64,000 bases of DNA from Epiperipatus broadwayi (taxonomy: Eukaryota; Onychophora; Udeonychophora; Euonychophora; Peripatidae), in contig JAQFVV010000206.1 of assembly GCA_028023455.1 (NCBI GenBank), forward strand, positions 1,595,361 to 1,659,360, in the 5' to 3' direction. Made by a program: the position numbers and the translations under genes. How positions within the stretch are numbered: the stretch's first letter is position 1; each line of letters starts with the position of its first letter. The notes below the pieces were generated by a model. The model ran no database searches and was not told the origin of the DNA. It was given only the letters and a program-made list of their open reading frames with translations. This document shows, one piece after another, positions 60,499 through 64,000 of the stretch.

Positions 60499-60560
60499 GA
60501 TTACTATATCTGTGGTTTCAGTTAAATTGAAAAAAAATATTCTTTTATATTTTAATTTTA

Positions 60561-60876
60561 AATTCTATTATATGTTTTAACATTTCTTATGTGTTTGTAA
60601 TTCAAATTAAATGCTTGGAAGAACAAACTATGAAAAGCTTGAAAATGAAATTATTATATGAAACAAGAAATAAGAATGGGCTAAAATGAGATAAGAATAG
60701 CCTAAAATGAAATTCTTATATTCTTAATATAGTATGTTGAGCATGCTTTCAATATCTCTATAACAATATCATAATCATAACAATACAACTGCAAAGTGTT
60801 GGAAAATAATATAATATAAAGAATATGTAAATAATATTTAACAAGAAGGCCCACTTTTTAGAGAGGGGGAAGCAGG
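60561..60876 (-). repeat. PLE pseudo-LTR, 3' copy
   Basis: Matches 63020-63320 in the same orientation; see there. Confidence 0.7.
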
Positions 60877-60948
60877 ATTATTTTTATTTATGGTGTTAGC
60901 ATTGTTGGCAATGTTCCAAGTCTCCTTTACCTTATGTTTTGCATTTTT

Positions 60949-61376
60949 CTATTCTAAACATACCACACAGGACAATGTAAGTTCAAAGGTATGGCCAAGT
61001 TTGTTTTCATGATCTATAAATATGGATTTATGATCAGAATTGTTTTTCGCTCTTTTATACAGGTATTGTTGCTGGAAGACCCTTATTGATAGGCTAGCAT
61101 GAGATTTTCCCAAATAAACCATGTTGCAATTAGCATGATTGCAGGGAATCTCCATGATTTGGGAAGTCTGTTCAGGGGGAAGTTTGTCTTTAGAGTTATT
61201 AAATGATTTAGAGTGGGTGTGGTGCTGAGTCTGATTCTGTATGTTTCTGAGCAAATGTTGTTTATACTTCTGGACATGTTGAGAATGTAGGGTAGAGATA
61301 TCCCAGATTTAGCATCAATTGATGTAGGTCTGGAATTGATTTTGGTATAAAATCTATTAACAGTATTAATGAGCAT
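60949..61376 (-). pseudogene. PLE GIY-YIG endonuclease domain and linker
   Basis: The 61376-61083 frame carries the linker 'NRFYTKINSRPTS'. A frameshift near 61265-61290 moves the coding sense to the 61254-60949 frame, where 'IPCNHANCNMVYLGKSHASL' followed by 'SIRVFQQQ' shows the PLE version of GIY-YIG: C-x3-C before the V-Y-L-G strand, then L-x-x-R. A later 'ENKLGHTFE' keeps the G-H turn. The frame relation is supported by the second PLE copy (63725-63988 plus), where linker and following residues are in one frame. The domain nicks DNA to prime reverse transcription. Catalysis is unlikely because the frame is broken. Confidence 0.75.
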
Positions 61377-61439
61377 CTTGTAATTATATCCAAAGTGGCA
61401 TAAGGCTTTGATATAATTGTCAATATTAGATTTGTGATG

Positions 61440-62200
61440 TCATTTGAGTTTGCACAAACTGAAATTTCTACATAGAAATGCTTTCAGACCTGCAAAGAAG
61501 TTAAGGGTTCTTTCTGGGCATATTATACCTTTAACCTGTACGGTTTTTATTATCATTTTTTGTTTATTTTGTCACTATCCCTCTGCATATACAAGTGGAG
61601 GATTTTTTTCTTTGAGGGGATCTTCATGCTCAATACTCCAGGTCAGTAAGGATTTTTGGGCTAGCTCATGTTTTATATTATTGATTTGAGGCTTGAGAGC
61701 ACAAATAAAAATATATTTGATATATCTCATATATATAATCCCAGATGTTAATTGAAAAATATTTTACAAATACCTTTTTTCACACTGTTTAATGCAATAA
61801 TAGGTATTATGTCACTGTAAGTAGTCCTATCGGCCAACCATTTTCCAATGTATAATATCATCCTTTAGAAAGGGTGATTATGTCTTCATTAATCCAATTA
61901 AGACATTCAGTGATAATTGATTCTTTTAGATGTGTAATTAGATTTTATTTATGCATCATTAATTATCTCGATTGTTTTTAGATACAGATCCATATAGTTC
62001 TGTGATATCTAATAATGCAAGTCTATACTGATTTATTGATTATTATATTTTTAACCTTGTGAATGCATTAAAAAGTTGATTTAATTGCAAATGAGTCATA
62101 TCCAAGTTGTTAAGTAAGCCAGTCATTTATCCTTTTTGTGGCATTGTAATAATAGGCGCCTCTAAAGTTGATCATTAATCTCATAGGGTGATCAATTTTA
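61440..62200 (-). pseudogene. PLE reverse transcriptase, inactivated
   Basis: Minus-strand blocks: 62195-62106 reads 'HPMRLMINFRGAYYYNATKR' then a W-L block, the conserved region before the palm; a stop follows 'DWLT'. At 61733-61707 the catalytic motif reads 'YMRYIKYIF', so the two aspartates of the usual Y-x-D-D are replaced by K and Y. Beyond it, 'INNIKHELAQKSLLTWSIEH' and 'DPLKEKN' lead to 61630. Loss of both catalytic aspartates and several frame breaks make it dead. The corresponding residues in the neighbouring copy are N and H. Confidence 0.7.
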
Positions 62201-62788
62201 TGTAATTTATCATTAGTGAACATTCTAGGGAGATTTCTGCCAATGGATAAACTTTAAAATATTTAGTTTTTGTGAAAGCACTGTTGCAAAATTTTCTAAG
62301 GATTAATAAAATAAATTTATCTTTATTTTTAGATTATATGATTGTACCGGTTTAAAATTTAACTTATTGATTTGTATATTAATTTTGTGCAGGTACTATT
62401 GTTTATCAAATAATACTAATCTGTTACCCTTATCCTCTTTTATACAAATAGTTTGGTTGTCTTGTAAGTAGCACTTGGTAGCATTTATATTTTTTTCCAG
62501 GTATTATTCTTTGCTTTAATTGATTTATGTCTAACCACTTATGCAATTTGCCGAATAATCCTATCTATATGCAAGTTGTCTCATAATTTTGTTTCAATGT
62601 CTATGATGACTTCCATTATAGGGTGATTTCTACTGCTGCCAATGAATCATGTTCCAAATTCTAAAATTGACTTAACATTATCAGGTGAAATGTTATTGGT
62701 TAAGTTAACAAAGCTGTAAGTGGTAGGGTGATCTATTTTTATTTCTTGCTTTTTGCTAGGAATGTCAATTTTTTCATGTATTTGGATG

Positions 62789-63085
62789 TTAACTTTTCTG
62801 CATTTTCAGAGCTCTTTTGCATCCTTTAATAACATTATTAAGCAGAAGCTTTTGTAATTGAGCTAGAATTTTGTCATGGTTGTGAATTGTGTTATTTATT
62901 TGTACCTTACAGCAATTCGGAAAAATTTTATATTTTGAGCATATTTCCAGGAAATTAATCCTTTTGACTAGAATACTAAGCCTTTTGTTTATGATGAGAA
63001 TCCATGTTTTTTTTTTTGTAATTCTATTATATGTTTTAACTTTTTTTATGCAAATATAATTCATATTGAATGCTTGGAAATGCAA
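62789..63085 (-). pseudogene. PLE N-terminal segment
   Basis: A 98-codon minus-strand frame, Lys/Asn/Ile-rich, contains 'NKRLSILVKRINFLEICSKY' and 'LAQLQKLLLNNVIKG'. It precedes the reverse transcriptase blocks in the same orientation and starts inside the pseudo-LTR. PLE N-terminal regions are poorly conserved, so the assignment is mainly positional. Confidence 0.45.
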
Positions 63086-63320
63086 ACTACTAAGAAAAGT
63101 TTGAAAATGAAATTCTTATATGAAGCCAAAAATATCCTAAAATGGCATTCTTATACTCTTAATATAGTATACTAAGAATACTTTCAATATCTTTATAATG
63201 ATATCATAATTATAGCAATACAACCATAAAGTGTAGGCAAATAGTGGAATATAAAGAAAATGCAAATAATATATAAATAATTAAGTTTATATGACTCACT
63301 TTTTAGAGAGGGGGAACAGA
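63020..63320 (-). repeat. PLE pseudo-LTR, 5' copy
   Basis: Direct repeat of 60561-60876 with roughly 80% identity by eye. It contains no recognisable hammerhead core, unlike pseudo-LTRs of many PLEs. Confidence 0.7.
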
Positions 63321-63334
63321 ATTCTTTTTTGATT

Positions 63335-64000
63335 ATGCCTACTAGTGGCATAATATTTAGTATCATGTTAAAGAGTATCAAAACAAAAATTGTCCCACAA
63401 TATTTCCAACTTATACCTGGAATTATATACATGAGATACATCAACCACATTTTTTATCTATACTCCTGAGCCTTAAATCAATAATATAAAACATGAGCCA
63501 GCACAAAAAGTTTTACTGACATTGATCATCTAGCATGAAGACCACCTTAAAGGAATAAAATTTCTTAACTTGTATATTCATAAAGACAGTGACCAACTAA
63601 ACTACAAAATGATAATAAAATACATCCAGGTTTGAGATATAATATGTCCAGAATCTTTAACCCAGTTCATGTAAATTTGTAGGTCTGAAAGCATTTCTAC
63701 ATAAAAACTTCAGTTTGTGAAAACTTGAATCAGATTGCAATTCTAATTAATATTCACAATTATAACAAAGACTTGTGCCACTTTAGATATAAATACATGA
63801 TGCTCAATAATAATGTTAATAGATTTTATACCAAAATCAATTCTAGAATATATACCAACCAATCTGAAACTCTGGATATGTTTATCCTCCATTCCCACTG
63901 TGCTCAGAACTATAAACAACATTTAATCAGAATCATACAGAATCAGCCTCTGCATTCCACTAACAACAAAGACAATCTCCCTCACTGAGCAGATTTCCCA
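63335..64000 (+). pseudogene. Second Penelope-like element, 5'-truncated, plus strand, running off the window
   Basis: It begins within the reverse transcriptase, just after the first PLE's 5' end and in the opposite orientation. At 63428-63454 the catalytic motif reads 'YMRYINHIF', where Y-x-D-D is expected, then a stop. 'LKGIKFLNLYIHKDSDQL' with 'NYKMIIKYIQV' (about 63550-63635) matches the block after the palm. 63725-63988 reads through 'NRFYTKINSR' and 'QNYKQHLIRIIQNQPLHS' up to a stop just before where the GIY-YIG domain would start. It shares its coding blocks with the first copy but differs enough to be a separate insertion. Inactive. Confidence 0.7.

Larger units (their letters stand above)
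60561..63320 (-). mobile_element. Penelope-like element, near full length (minus)
   Basis: Two direct repeats of about 300 bp (60561-60876 and 63020-63320) flank the body like PLE pseudo-LTRs. They share 'aattctattatatgttttaa', a 'ttcttatattcttaatatag'-type block and 'actttttagagaggggga'. Between them, the minus strand carries, in order, an N-terminal segment, reverse transcriptase blocks and a GIY-YIG endonuclease, the domain order of PLEs with an endonuclease. It is broken by frameshifts and stops. A PLE copies its RNA into DNA at a nick made by the GIY-YIG domain. This copy cannot do so. Confidence 0.75.

Noticed and set aside
61444-61689. 81-codon plus-strand frame
   Set aside because: Antisense to the PLE reverse transcriptase region.

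Overview
The window is AT-rich (well over two thirds A+T by eye), with long homopolymer and (TA)n tracts, intron-like spacing and no long open frame. It reads as intergenic or deep-intronic DNA of an invertebrate animal. The evidence for that is the repeat mix: an RTE-like LINE tail, Penelope-like elements (PLEs) with a GIY-YIG endonuclease, a Ty3/Gypsy-type LTR element, piggyBac and hAT remnants, tRNA-derived SINE heads, and hammerhead ribozymes of the type I form known from PLEs and metazoan retrozymes. The species cannot be named from this sequence. I found no convincing host gene, rRNA, functional tRNA or CRISPR array. Nearly all short open frames are chance AT-rich frames, or frames antisense to repeats.

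Layout. 1-919 is a repeat that recurs in the same orientation at 17949-18873. 2416-2709 is the 3' coding end of an RTE-type LINE. 6937-7682 is a TTAA-flanked, piggyBac-type non-coding element, and 8792-9155 is a decayed piggyBac-like transposase segment. 12232-16835 is an LTR retrotransposon with about 1.3 kb LTRs, a broken gag, a protease remnant and no polymerase or integrase. 18960-21515 holds a repeat of roughly 470 bp, present about four and a half times in both orientations. Each unit carries a hammerhead self-cleaving ribozyme motif at the same position, and a PLE reverse transcriptase fragment lies among the units.

23051-37222 contains three copies (A minus, B plus, C plus) of an unidentified 4.5-4.9 kb element. 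A and B are head to head around a 265 bp spacer, and B and C are in tandem. A and C share a 5' UTR intron with matching splice sites, and a 74-76 codon frame at the same offset (878-879 bp) from the element end. C also has two Cys/His-rich open segments separated by a 64 bp GT-AG intron. This is the best candidate here for an undescribed coding element.

The right part holds a three-copy 224 bp tandem repeat (37765-38435), a SINE head (about 39720), a second kind of hammerhead motif (42333-42378), a ZBED/hAT-type transposase remnant (42700-43065), a 300 bp MITE (53626-53926), a tRNA-type SINE head inside an inverted repeat (60162-60498), and two PLE copies facing away from each other (60561-63320 minus, 63335-64000 plus).

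The elements work as parasites of one another rather than as a pathway. RTE- or PLE-type reverse transcriptases could mobilise the SINEs and ribozyme repeats, piggyBac transposase could mobilise the TTAA element, and the LTR element needs an outside polymerase. Every transposase or reverse transcriptase visible here is broken.
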